A stretch of DNA of 64,000 nucleotides, taken from positions 124,001 to 188,000 of the forward strand of contig NZ_BMTL01000015.1 in the NCBI RefSeq assembly GCF_014649655.1, in the 5' to 3' direction. The notes under the pieces were generated by a model. It made no database searches and was not told where the DNA came from. It saw only the letters and a program-made list of their open reading frames with translations. Source of the stretch: Streptomyces humidus. GTDB taxonomy: Bacteria > Actinomycetota > Actinomycetes > Streptomycetales > Streptomycetaceae. A program made the translations under genes and the position numbers. Position 1 is the stretch's first letter. The number at the start of each line of letters is the position of its first letter. Of this stretch, positions 48,901 to 55,504 are shown piece by piece.

Positions 48901-49180
48901 CCGCCAGCCGGTGCCGCATGGGCACCCTGCCGGTCTGGGTCGTCCAGGCGACGTCGGCGGCGGCGGGCGCCCGTTCCTGGCGCAGCAGCCGGGTGAGCCG
49001 GTCGTGCAGGGTGCGCGCGGCGCGGGCGAGCCGGTCCGGGTCGCCCGCCGACACGAGGACGACGCAGGGGTCGGCCGGCGTCCTCCCGGCGCCGCCGGAG
49101 GGGGTGTCCGGGAAGGTTCGCGGGACGGGCGTGCCTCCGTCGGGCGGGTTGTCGGTGTCGGTGCGCTCCACAGGGTTCAT
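42905..49180 (-). CDS. Middle trans-AT PKS: post-KS linker-ACP-KS-KR-ACP-KS
   Basis: This 2091-aa protein begins with a post-KS linker (about 37-170, ending VALPVYPF) that normally follows a KS, then an ACP near 230 (YGLTSLQIGEL). It therefore completes the module whose KS ends the NRPS-PKS. KS-A spans about 313-732, with Cys near 473 in DTMCSSSLA and His in EAHGAGT and TIGHAEA. The KR has nucleotide motif VTGGTRGIG near 1172 and Ser/Tyr/Asn in FSSACAMI and TDYAAANA. An ACP lies near 1508 (GVESVMLGEL), and KS-B spans about 1597-2013, with Cys near 1757 and both His present. KS-B at the C-terminus pairs with the DH-ACP-KR that opens the giant PKS. The ATG at 49180 has GGAG 9 nt upstream. It is preceded by AT-ER 2 and followed by the exporter. 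Confidence 0.93.
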   Translation of the reverse strand: MNPVERTDTDNPPDGGTPVPRTFPDTPSGGAGRTPADPCVVLVSAGDPDRLARAARTLHDRLTRLLRQERAPAAADVAWTTQTGRVPMRHRLAVVHPDLAGVVAALGSFLAGRPDPAVHTGRAGRAPAGAPGTAAEAAALWVQGADLPWETYWHTPRARVALPVYPFVTAGAAAPPSPRAQAADAARDTGAGADPRVADLETALLDRYAQVSGIPRSELDAHTPFVEYGLTSLQIGELNRLLAEDWGVGSLTLFFEHGDLAHVAEDAVHRCGATPRRTPDTGRTESAPRSASAAARAPVPGPAPAPSTGTDGATAVIGVAGRYPQAPDLETFWDNLRSGHDCVTGLPADRHRPGWPVEDMTGGFLDGVDRFDPLLFGITPRDAALMDPHERLFLETAWAALENAAYPRQRLRERHRSRVGVYAGAMYADYAFFGVEETRRGRPAYSGGALGNIANRVSYILDLHGPSLAVDTMCSSSLAALHLAVRALRAGDCEIALAGAVNLSLHPNKFVQQRLMSLTASSRRCRSFGAGGDGFVPAEAVGVLVLKPLARALADGDRVRAVIRGTAVVHAGRTNGYIVPSPVAQSEVVRDALADAGLRPADIDYVEAHGAGTALGDPVEIDGLTRVFGGDDRPPGSLPIGSVKSTIGHAEAAAGIAALTKSLLQMEHGALAPTLHVDRLNPNIDWDAVPFRAQSTAAPWPRPTGPDGAPRPRRAGISSFGAGGTIAHVVLEEFPAQHPGTDTAPAPQLLVLSAHDEQRLKDAASRLAAWLRRPEPAALADVAWTLQVGREPLRARLALVAADAAEAADRLAEFAAGGDTGAGGVVGGRAPHGGRPQGRLLPDGPDPDLPALARHWVTGGPVDWARLHTGATPRVTTLPTYPFAGMRCWIRENDDRAEDDATGRPVASPDTGPSRGTPPPRQDGQDGQEVQDGEDTVLLRREWLPTGEATAGNGPAEGAVVCLYGAATRALADALARTAPPGAVVPVLVHDVRSGHGGHGGHSPGAVGEFGDDGQAEAVTDDLLARHPVIAGWIDLTDLDRPDPDDPGPWTARLLLIRRLLGARPGARLRGIQAVRGLQDLDGPAPCPSGARMAGFLRCLGAEYGRLDTTVLDTDLPTADPEGLAATLWGEWRRPGDRAEICHRHGLRYEPVLRPTLARHTPLAPDPGRAYVVTGGTRGIGARVAAHLVQRGARAIAVLGARPLPPRARWDTAGALGAAEAEAVAGIRRLEQLGARVLVHTGPLTDRAALGAFLERVRSELGSLGGVVHCAGGLGAGRPAFVGKDTAAVRATFAPKPDGMETLAALCEGDRLDFFVAFSSACAMIPRLAVGVTDYAAANAAMDLLLNHRVRSGGGHFRSVAWPMWTQSGAARGKDNVCAPVGLDTVDDATGLRILEQVIAMPWGGTVLPAVPLDSSFDAETLPVTRKGETPDGPAADPHPVRVTPAEPVADPDPAPATPPGPVADVPPARQAPPADSGPAWLVPLVCAVLGTPEADLDITADFADLGVESVMLGELLEHVERAVGKRLPPSLLLEYPSVRQLHDHLTSAGLAPRAEPVAPTADPATGPPRAQSGPPVPAPTAPPATAPPAGGRTDGRVAVIGMAGRFPGAPDVAAFWRNLLEGRCSVTEVPAGRWDTGTYYRPEHELGRSNGKWGGFLDGLDLFDPEPFQLTDDEATVLDPGIRLFLEAARDCVADAGYRGEELRGRDVGVFVGGRISSYPLRAPLRPDVLQSDQNFLAAQVAHRFDFRGPGLVVDSACSSSLVSVQLACRSVLSGEAELALAGGVEILLDERPYLEFSAARVLSPTGRCRPFDERADGIVPGEGCGAVLLKPLAAALRDGDRVHAVIEAVAVNNDGHTMGTTTPNPAAQTDVVRKALAAAGRRAEEIGLVEAHGTATRIGDPMELKALTDAFAGAEEPYGRCAIGSLKANVGHLLSAAGVAGLIKVALSLEHAVVPPTLFCETPNPRFDFAHSPFRPATAAGQWTAPPERRVAGLSSFGLGGTNAHLVASALDPAERPAGVPVREPLPAPAYARRRLWLEREPDGGSAPAPRPPAEPRPAPARAAILDLRFVTRQVTGGIPGSSPAERVP

Positions 49181-49314
49181 GCCGTCTCACTCCACGGGTG
49201 TCGACCTCGGCTCGGTCCGTGTCGGTCCGGGCACACCGCATGCCCGTGGGTCCCGTGGGCGGGACGCCACTGTCCGTCGCAGACCGTATCGGCGATTGCT
49301 TGCCGTGCTCTGAT

Positions 49315-51690
49315 TCATGGGCACATTTCGGCCCGGCTCGAGACGCTCGCGGTGAGCAGTTCCGCCGCGTTTGTCAAGAGGTGTCCGGCCACCGCGTCCG
49401 GGGTGCGGGCGGTCCACGCGGCCAGGGCCGTGCCGGCCGTGACGCGGTTGAAGTGGGTCAGCTCCGGGTCACAGGGCAGTTGGTGGTCCAGGGGCCGTAC
49501 GGGGTCGCCGCCCGACGTGCGGCGGGCGGTCTCCCGCGCGTACCAGCGGAACACGTCGGCCGTGCGGAGACGGCCGTCGCCACCGTCGTCCGCCGCCAGT
49601 TCCGCGGCCGGTCCGCCCAGGAGGTGTTCCTCGATGTGCCTGCGCCGTTGTCCGGGGATGTCGGCGAAATACCGGTGGGCGCGCAGAAGTCGGTGCAGCA
49701 GGCCGGCCCGGGCGGGGAACAGGGTGCCCCGGCGGACGACCCGCGCGGGCACGCCGAGGGTGGCGTGCCGTTCGGTGGGGGCCCAGGTGACGTCGTCGTC
49801 GCCGGCCCGCGCGAGGGTGTCCTTGAGGGTGTCGGCCAGCCGGGCGGCCGGTGCGCAGGCGGTGAGCGAGGTGGAGACGAGGAAGGCGGCGCCGAGCGCG
49901 AACGCGGTGGCGGCCTGTTCCGGTGTGCCGACGACGCCGCACAGCCCCACGTGCACGGGTTCGGGCCCGGGGCTCCGGGCGGCGAGCGCGGCGACGGAGG
50001 GCAGGAGCTGGTAGGCGTCGGCGCCGCCGGTGTGCCAGCCCCCGACGGCCTGGACGGCCAGGTCGGAGGCGACGGGCAGGGCGCGGGCGGCGTCGGCCTC
50101 GGCGGGCGTGAGGCCTCCGCTGCGCACGAGTCCGGCGAGCAGGGCCTCGGAGGGCGGGCGCAGAAAGGCGGCGGCCTGGTCGAGGCCGGTGACGCGGGCG
50201 ATGACGTGCCGTACGGCGACCGGGGCGCCGGCCGGGCCGCGGCGGGCGCCGGTGAAGCGGAAGCGGACGAGCGCCGCGTCGGGGCCGTGCGGGTGGTCGG
50301 CCTCGACGTGCCGCACCTCGTGGGCGAGCAGCGCGCCGACCTGTTCGTCCGCGTGCGGTCCGGGGCGCAGCCCGACCCCCCACCCCTGCCGGCCCGCCCC
50401 GTCGAGGCAGGCCGGGTCGGGGACGCCGGGGACGGGGTCGGCGGTGGCCGCGAGACCGGCCGCGCGGGCGGCCCGGCAGACCTCCTCGCCCACGGCCCCG
50501 TCCCCGGTGCCGGACACCACCCAGGCCAGTTCGGCTCCGTACCGCTCCCGGAACCGCGCCGAGCCGAGCCGCTCCCCCGTCACCGGGACGCGGCGCGGCG
50601 CGGGGCGCCGCCTCGTGCCGTCGACGGGATCCTGTGTCCTCGGCGCCGCCGCGCTGTCACCGTCCGGGTCCGGACCCCGCTCCATGTCCGGGTGCGACCC
50701 CTGCTCCGCGTCCGGCTCCGGCCGGGCCGCGGTGTCGTGCCCGGTTCGCGCCTTTGGGACCGCTGCGCCGCGGGCATCGGCGCCCGTGCCTCCCCTGCGC
50801 GCCCGGCCGTCGGCGTCCGAGGTCCCCGGCGGGTCGGCTGCGGCCGGCGCCAGTTCCGTGCGGGCCGTCTCCCACAGTTTGGTCAGCACGCTTCCGGGTC
50901 CCAGCTCGACCAGCTCCGTGACCCCTCGGTCGACGAGGTGGGCCAGGCTCTCCCACCAGCGCACCCCCCGGCACATGTGTTCGCGCAGCCGGAGAGCGAT
51001 CTGACCGGCGTGGTGGGGGCGGGCGGTGACGTTGGAGATCACGGGGACGCGGGGCTCGTGGAAGGTGACGGTGTCGAGGACGGCTCCCAGTTCGTCGGCC
51101 GCCGCGGCCATGTAGCGGGAGTGGGCGGCGACGCTGATGTGCAGCAGCACGCACTTGCCCGCGCCTTCCCCGCGGAGCACGGGCGCGAGGGCGCGGATGG
51201 ACTCCTCGGGGCCCGAAAGGACGCTCTGCACGGGCGAGTTGTGGTTGGCGACATCGATGTCGTGCGCACCCTGACGGCGCATGACCTCCCGCAGCCGCTC
51301 GACGTCGAGTCCGACGACCGCGAGCATGCCGCCCCCGCTCGCCCGGCTCATGATCTCGGCACGGGCCATGACGAGCCGCAGCCCGGTCTCGAAGTCGAGG
51401 GCGCCGGACGCGTAGAGGGCGGTGTACTCGCCGAGGCTGTGCCCGATCATGCAGTCGGGCTGCGGCTCGCGGGCGGCGCGGTCGGCGTAGGTCAGCGCGC
51501 CTATGGTGTAGAGCACGGGCTGCAGGACGCGGGTGTCACGCAACGCGGCCTGGTCGGCGCAGAGTTCACGCACCGAGCGGCCGAGTACGGCGTCCGCGCG
51601 CTCGAGCGTCCCGGCATGGCGGTCGAAGAGGCCGGCCCCCATGCCCTTGCGCTGGGAGCCCTGGCCGGGAAACGCCCACACGACTGTCAT
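49315..51690 (-). CDS. Acyltransferase fused to a degenerate PfaD-type ER (AT-ER 2)
   Basis: This 791-aa protein has the same AT-ER layout as the protein at 37881. The AT keeps Ser85 in IGHSLGEY, His190 and the Arg of ARAEIM, but the His motif reads SVAAHSRYM, not GAFHS, which may mean a different acyl preference or an acyl-hydrolase (proofreading) role. In the C-terminal half the FMN-binding features have eroded. The glycine-rich GHTD is replaced by VGGWHTGGADA, and the QxSPQAGTSD segment is replaced by TACAPAARLADTL. Reduction is therefore unlikely. It sits between ECH1 and the middle PKS in the HMGS 2 operon. The likely role is trans acylation or editing, with the ER remnant kept as structure. 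Confidence 0.88.
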   Translation of the reverse strand: MTVVWAFPGQGSQRKGMGAGLFDRHAGTLERADAVLGRSVRELCADQAALRDTRVLQPVLYTIGALTYADRAAREPQPDCMIGHSLGEYTALYASGALDFETGLRLVMARAEIMSRASGGGMLAVVGLDVERLREVMRRQGAHDIDVANHNSPVQSVLSGPEESIRALAPVLRGEGAGKCVLLHISVAAHSRYMAAAADELGAVLDTVTFHEPRVPVISNVTARPHHAGQIALRLREHMCRGVRWWESLAHLVDRGVTELVELGPGSVLTKLWETARTELAPAAADPPGTSDADGRARRGGTGADARGAAVPKARTGHDTAARPEPDAEQGSHPDMERGPDPDGDSAAAPRTQDPVDGTRRRPAPRRVPVTGERLGSARFRERYGAELAWVVSGTGDGAVGEEVCRAARAAGLAATADPVPGVPDPACLDGAGRQGWGVGLRPGPHADEQVGALLAHEVRHVEADHPHGPDAALVRFRFTGARRGPAGAPVAVRHVIARVTGLDQAAAFLRPPSEALLAGLVRSGGLTPAEADAARALPVASDLAVQAVGGWHTGGADAYQLLPSVAALAARSPGPEPVHVGLCGVVGTPEQAATAFALGAAFLVSTSLTACAPAARLADTLKDTLARAGDDDVTWAPTERHATLGVPARVVRRGTLFPARAGLLHRLLRAHRYFADIPGQRRRHIEEHLLGGPAAELAADDGGDGRLRTADVFRWYARETARRTSGGDPVRPLDHQLPCDPELTHFNRVTAGTALAAWTARTPDAVAGHLLTNAAELLTASVSSRAEMCP

Positions 51691-51736
51691 CGGCTCTCTT
51701 CCCCGTGCGCCGTCGGGCGGGATCCTGGACCGGCGT

Positions 51737-52531
51737 TCACCGTTCCCACGGATAGCGCCCTTCGGCGGCGAACCGTGCCATGCCCTCGCGGACGCCGGGC
51801 TCCGCGGCGAGCCGGGCGAACTCGGTGACCGCGCGCCGCTCGGTCTCGGCGGTGACGGGGTGCAGCGCGGACAGGTACGCCTTGGCCTCTCCGATCATCC
51901 GGACGTCGACCTTGGTCAGCCGGGACAGCAGCCGTCGCGTCAGCGGCCCGGCGTCGGGCGACAGTTCGTCGGCGAGTCCCCGGTCCACGGCCTCCTGAGC
52001 GGTGAGCGGCAGGGTGGTGAGGGTCATGACGCCGGCGGTGCGCGAGCCGGTGCGCCGGATCAGGAACGGCAGCACGCTGCACGGCAGCAGGCCCCACAGT
52101 GCCTCGGGGAGGCTGAACAGGCCGCGTTCGGTGGTGTGGACGAGATCGCAGGCCGCGGCGATCCCCACACCGCCGCCGGCCACCCGCCCGTCCACGCAGG
52201 CGAGGGTCAGCCTGGGCACCTCGGTGAGCCGCCGGAGCAGCCCGAAGAACGCGGATCCGTCGGACGCCCCCCGGCCCGGTTCCGCGTCGCGGCCGGGCGC
52301 TGCCGGGAACTCCCCGGCCGCCTCGGCCATGTCCAGCCCGTTGCAGAACACCGGCCCGGGCGAGTCGAGCACCACCAGCCGGCAGGTGTCGGACTTCTCG
52401 GCGCCGTCCAGGGCCTCGTGCAGATCGGCGATCAGGGCGGAGTCGACGGTGTTGCCGCGCTCGGGCCGGCTCAGGGTGATCCGCACGACGGCGGGGTCCT
52501 GGTGCCGGACGCGGACGGTGCCGTGGCTCAT
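51737..52531 (-). CDS. Enoyl-CoA hydratase-like dehydratase (ECH1) for beta-branching
   Basis: This 264-aa crotonase-fold protein is expected to dehydrate the HMG-type intermediate made by an HMG synthase. The oxyanion-hole segments are PGPVFCNGLDMAEA and DGRVAGGGVGIAAACD, followed by SLPEALWGLLP. It lies 7 bp after HMG synthase 2 and before AT-ER 2, all in one operon. The leinamycin equivalent is LnmF. Together with the embedded ECH of the giant PKS it gives the usual ECH1/ECH2 pair. Only one stand-alone ECH is present for two HMG synthases, so it may serve both. Confidence 0.9.
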   Translation of the reverse strand: MSHGTVRVRHQDPAVVRITLSRPERGNTVDSALIADLHEALDGAEKSDTCRLVVLDSPGPVFCNGLDMAEAAGEFPAAPGRDAEPGRGASDGSAFFGLLRRLTEVPRLTLACVDGRVAGGGVGIAAACDLVHTTERGLFSLPEALWGLLPCSVLPFLIRRTGSRTAGVMTLTTLPLTAQEAVDRGLADELSPDAGPLTRRLLSRLTKVDVRMIGEAKAYLSALHPVTAETERRAVTEFARLAAEPGVREGMARFAAEGRYPWER

Positions 52532-52538
52532 CGGTCGG

Positions 52539-53771
52539 TCAGCTCCAGGAGTAGAGGCGGTGGAAGTTCTCGATACGGTCCAGCGTCAGCAGCCCTGCGC
52601 CGTCGAACAGGTCGCCGTACAGGTCCGCGTAGGGCTTGGTGTCGACGTCCAGGTCCCGCACGCCGAACGCGCGGTCGCCGCCGAGTTCGGTGACGGCGTC
52701 GTACTCCTCCATGGTCAGCGCCCGCCGGGCGTCGAGGGCGGCGCCGATGCGCATCCGGCCGGCGGTGGCCACCGCCTCCTCGCCGAGGACGCCGCTGAAG
52801 AACTCCGAGCCGCACCCGGAGCCGTAGGAGAACAGCCCGATGCGGCACGGTGTCTCGGGGGCGCCGTGGTCGAGGAGTGAGCACAGGGCGAGGTAGAGCG
52901 AGGCGGAGAACAGGTTCCCGACCCGGGAGCCGTAGTGCAGGGTGGGCGCGACCCGGCGGGTGAAGTCCTCGGCCGCCTCGCGTGGTCCCAGACCCTTGTG
53001 GGTGCGCAGCAGTTTGCGGTGCGCGCCCTTGACCATGCCGGCGAACGGGGTGTGCAGGACCAGGTGGGCGAAGCTGTCGACCACGTCGGCGCCGGCCACC
53101 CGTTCGCGGTAGGCGGCGAAGCTGCGCTCCAGACAGGTCAGGTACGACAGCAGGGACACGTCGGAGTCGACGAAGTCCAGGTCCGGGCGGGGTCGCAGGG
53201 TGTCCATCACCTCGAAGGTGTGCAGGCCGCTGGCTCCGGGGTCGAGCTCCAGGACCCGCGGCCGGCGGCCGACCAGGAGGGCGACGGCGCCGGCGCCCTC
53301 GGAGGGTTCCCAGTAGGTGCCGCGGGCCGCGGCGCTCGGCGCGTCGGCGGCGATCACCAGGGCTTTGGCGGTGTCCACGGGGGAGGCGCCGATGATGCCG
53401 GCGGCGGTCTGGAGGGCGGCCGTGCCGCCGTAGCAGGCGTGTTTGACCTCGAAGGAACGGCAGCGCGGGCTGAGGCCGAGGTGGTGGTGGATGTAGGTGG
53501 AGATGGGTTTGCCCAGGTCGAGCCCCGACTCGGTGCCGACGACGAGGAGTTCGATGGCGTCGCGTTCCTCGGGGGTTAGCCGGTCCAGGAGGGGCCTGGC
53601 CGCGTTGGCCGCGTTGGTGACCGCGTCCTCACAGGGCAGGTTGACCGATTTCTGGCGCATCATGAGGTTGTCGAACCGGGTCATGTCCAGGCCGCGGCCG
53701 CGGAAGAGTTCGGCCACGTCGAAACTGGCACGTGCCACATAGGCGTTGATCGCCTCGATGCCGACGGCCAT
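52539..53771 (-). CDS. HMG-CoA-synthase-like beta-branching enzyme (copy 2)
   Basis: This 410-aa HMGS is of the LnmM kind. The catalytic residues are Glu81 in GTESGLDLG, Cys113 in VKHACYGGTAA and His240 in LHTPFAGMV, with the C-terminal SYGSGCGSEFF loop. GGGAG precedes the ATG at 53771. It heads the operon HMGS 2-ECH1-AT-ER 2-PKS-MFS and has a cluster-type operator 76 bp upstream. It differs from the copy at 6531 in most positions outside the active-site blocks. That suggests the two use different carrier partners or different donor acyl groups, as reported for the two HMG synthases of myxovirescin. Confidence 0.93.
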   Translation of the reverse strand: MAVGIEAINAYVARASFDVAELFRGRGLDMTRFDNLMMRQKSVNLPCEDAVTNAANAARPLLDRLTPEERDAIELLVVGTESGLDLGKPISTYIHHHLGLSPRCRSFEVKHACYGGTAALQTAAGIIGASPVDTAKALVIAADAPSAAARGTYWEPSEGAGAVALLVGRRPRVLELDPGASGLHTFEVMDTLRPRPDLDFVDSDVSLLSYLTCLERSFAAYRERVAGADVVDSFAHLVLHTPFAGMVKGAHRKLLRTHKGLGPREAAEDFTRRVAPTLHYGSRVGNLFSASLYLALCSLLDHGAPETPCRIGLFSYGSGCGSEFFSGVLGEEAVATAGRMRIGAALDARRALTMEEYDAVTELGGDRAFGVRDLDVDTKPYADLYGDLFDGAGLLTLDRIENFHRLYSWS

Positions 53772-53818
53772 GGTCGCTCCCGCGGTCGGGGGCCTTCCGC
53801 CGGGCCCCAGCTCCCCCG

Positions 53819-53862
53819 GTTGTAACCGTTGCGGGCGTCGCGGATCTGCTCACTTTTGCACG
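53819..53862 (-). promoter_or_regulatory. Crp/Fnr-like operator upstream of the HMGS 2 operon
   Basis: Toward HMGS 2 the site reads CGTGCA-AAAG-TGAGCA (53862 to 53847), with one strong and one weak half. After 22 bp comes TACAAC (53824 to 53819), a fair -10. It lies in the 172-bp gap between the divergent HMGS 2 and PPTase genes. In the PPTase direction no hexamer is seen at 21-22 bp. Confidence 0.6.
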
Positions 53863-53943
53863 GCGGGGCCGTTCCGTGCCCCGCAGGCTCGGTACGCGCC
53901 GCGGGGAGTCCGACGGCCAGGGGCCGGTACCGGGGAGGCCGCC

Positions 53944-54684
53944 ATGCCCGAGGGAACCCCGCCGCCGTCCCGTGTCGCCCTGCACCACGCGCTCACCGGC
54001 GCTCCCCTCGCCCATGTGTGGGCCGCCGCCCCGGACGCCTACGGCGACCGGAGCCTGCTGTCGGAGGAGGAGCGGCGGCGCTGCGGGGCCTTCCGCAGGG
54101 ACGGGGACCGCGGGCTGTACGTCGCGGCCCGCACCCTGCTGCGGACCGCGCTCAGCCGCTGCGTTCCCGACGTCCCGCCCGCCGGCTGGCGGTTCACGAC
54201 GGGTCCGCACGGCCGTCCGGAGACCGCCGGGCCGCTCACCGAGCCCCTGCTGCGTTTCAGCGTCGCCCACGCCCCGGGCCTGGCCGTCTGTCTCGTCTGC
54301 CCCGAGCTGGACTGCGGCGTCGACGTGGAGGTCACCGACCGCTCGGTGGATCCGGTGCGCGTGGCGCGCGCGATGTTCCATCCCCGGGAGGCCGCGCGGG
54401 TGCTCGCCGCTCCGGCCGCCGAGCGGGGCGCCGTGTTCCTGCGGCACTGGACGCTGAAAGAGGCGTACGGGAAGGCGCGGGGCCTGGGCTTCCTGCTGCC
54501 CCCGGACTCCTACGCCGTCACCCCGGACGCGGCCGGTGCGCCCCGGCTGGCCGCGGCCGACGACGACGGTCTGCTCTGGCAGTTCGCCCAGTGGCCCCGG
54601 GGTGAACGGCATCTCGTGGCGGTGGCGCTGCGGCGGGGCCACGGGCCGGACGTGACGGTGGTCCGGCATCCCGGCCCGCCGTGA
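53944..54684 (+). CDS. Sfp-type 4'-phosphopantetheinyl transferase
   Basis: This 246-aa PPTase converts the apo carrier domains of the synthases to their active holo form using CoA. The two family signatures are present: CGVDVEV with Asp127 and Glu129, and WTLKEAYGKARGLG with its Glu and Lys. GGGGAGG lies 5 nt before the ATG at 53944. With at least ten carrier domains in the cluster, a dedicated broad-range PPTase is expected. It is transcribed opposite to its neighbours and ends 6 bp from the convergent thioesterase gene, with no terminator between them. Confidence 0.94.
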   Translation: MPEGTPPPSRVALHHALTGAPLAHVWAAAPDAYGDRSLLSEEERRRCGAFRRDGDRGLYVAARTLLRTALSRCVPDVPPAGWRFTTGPHGRPETAGPLTEPLLRFSVAHAPGLAVCLVCPELDCGVDVEVTDRSVDPVRVARAMFHPREAARVLAAPAAERGAVFLRHWTLKEAYGKARGLGFLLPPDSYAVTPDAAGAPRLAAADDDGLLWQFAQWPRGERHLVAVALRRGHGPDVTVVRHPGPP

Positions 54685-54690
54685 AGCGGG

Positions 54691-55449
54691 TCAGGACACC
54701 GTCTGCCGGATGTCCTCGCGCAGATCCCCCAGCAGGTCCGTGCGCAGCGGCTCGGGCAGCCCGGCCAGGTAGAAGTGGTCGCCGTCGTAGACCCGCATCC
54801 GGAACGGGCCCTCGCTCATGGTCTTCCACAGCCGCAGTTCCAGCGGGGTGACCTCCGGGTCGTGGTCGCCGGTGAACCCGGACAGCGGGCAGCGCAGCCG
54901 GGGGCCGGGCAGCGGCCGGTAGCTCTCGTTGAGATGGAAGTCGGCGCGCAGCGCGGGCAGGAACATCCGCATCAGGTCGCGCTGCCGCATCACCTCCTGC
55001 GGGGTGCCGCCCAGCTCGGCGACGACCCGCAGGAAGTCGTCGTCGGCGAGGCCCGCGAACGGGGGCCGGCGGGCCGCCAGATGCGGGGCGCGCCGCCCCG
55101 AGACCAGCAGCCGGCGCGGGGCGCGCGCCGGGTCGTCCTGGAAGCGGCGGGCGACCTCGTAGGCGACGGCCGCTCCGGTGCTGTGGCCGAACAGGGCGTA
55201 CGGCCGGTCCAGGTGGGGGGCGAGGCCCTCGCACAGCGGGCCGAGGAGATCCTCCATGCTCCGGTGGGCGGGCTCGGCGACGCGGGTCTCGCGGCCGGGC
55301 AGGATCACCGGGCACACCTCGATCTCCGGCAGCAGCTTCTCCCGCCACGGCCGGAAGAAGCCGCCGCCGCCACCGGCGTGGGCGAAGCAGAACAGGCGCA
55401 GCGGTGCGTCGAGGGTGGCGTCGCCGTCCTTCAGCCAGGTACCGGTCAC
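54691..55449 (-). CDS. Type II (editing) thioesterase
   Basis: This 252-aa stand-alone thioesterase removes stalled or wrong acyl groups from carrier domains. It has the GrsT-type opening LRLFCFAHAGGGGGFF, nucleophile Ser90 in LFGHSTGAAVAYEV, and catalytic His in YDGDHFYLAG. The GTG at 55449 is preceded by GGAAGG with 6-nt spacing. The frame is open upstream, but only as the complement of the NRPS-PKS end. It follows the NRPS-PKS by 55 bp in the same operon. In type it corresponds to LnmN of the leinamycin cluster. Confidence 0.93.
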   Translation of the reverse strand: MTGTWLKDGDATLDAPLRLFCFAHAGGGGGFFRPWREKLLPEIEVCPVILPGRETRVAEPAHRSMEDLLGPLCEGLAPHLDRPYALFGHSTGAAVAYEVARRFQDDPARAPRRLLVSGRRAPHLAARRPPFAGLADDDFLRVVAELGGTPQEVMRQRDLMRMFLPALRADFHLNESYRPLPGPRLRCPLSGFTGDHDPEVTPLELRLWKTMSEGPFRMRVYDGDHFYLAGLPEPLRTDLLGDLREDIRQTVS

Positions 55450-55504
55450 CGCTGTCCTTCCGTTCGGTGGGATCCGGGGTGGGGTCCGGAGCGGGCGGGC
55501 CGGG

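Noticed and set aside
53863..53943. Class II promoter for the PPTase from the operator at 53847..53862
   Set aside because: No TAnnnT hexamer lies 21-22 bp from the operator in that direction. The nearest, TACGCG, is about 30 bp away.
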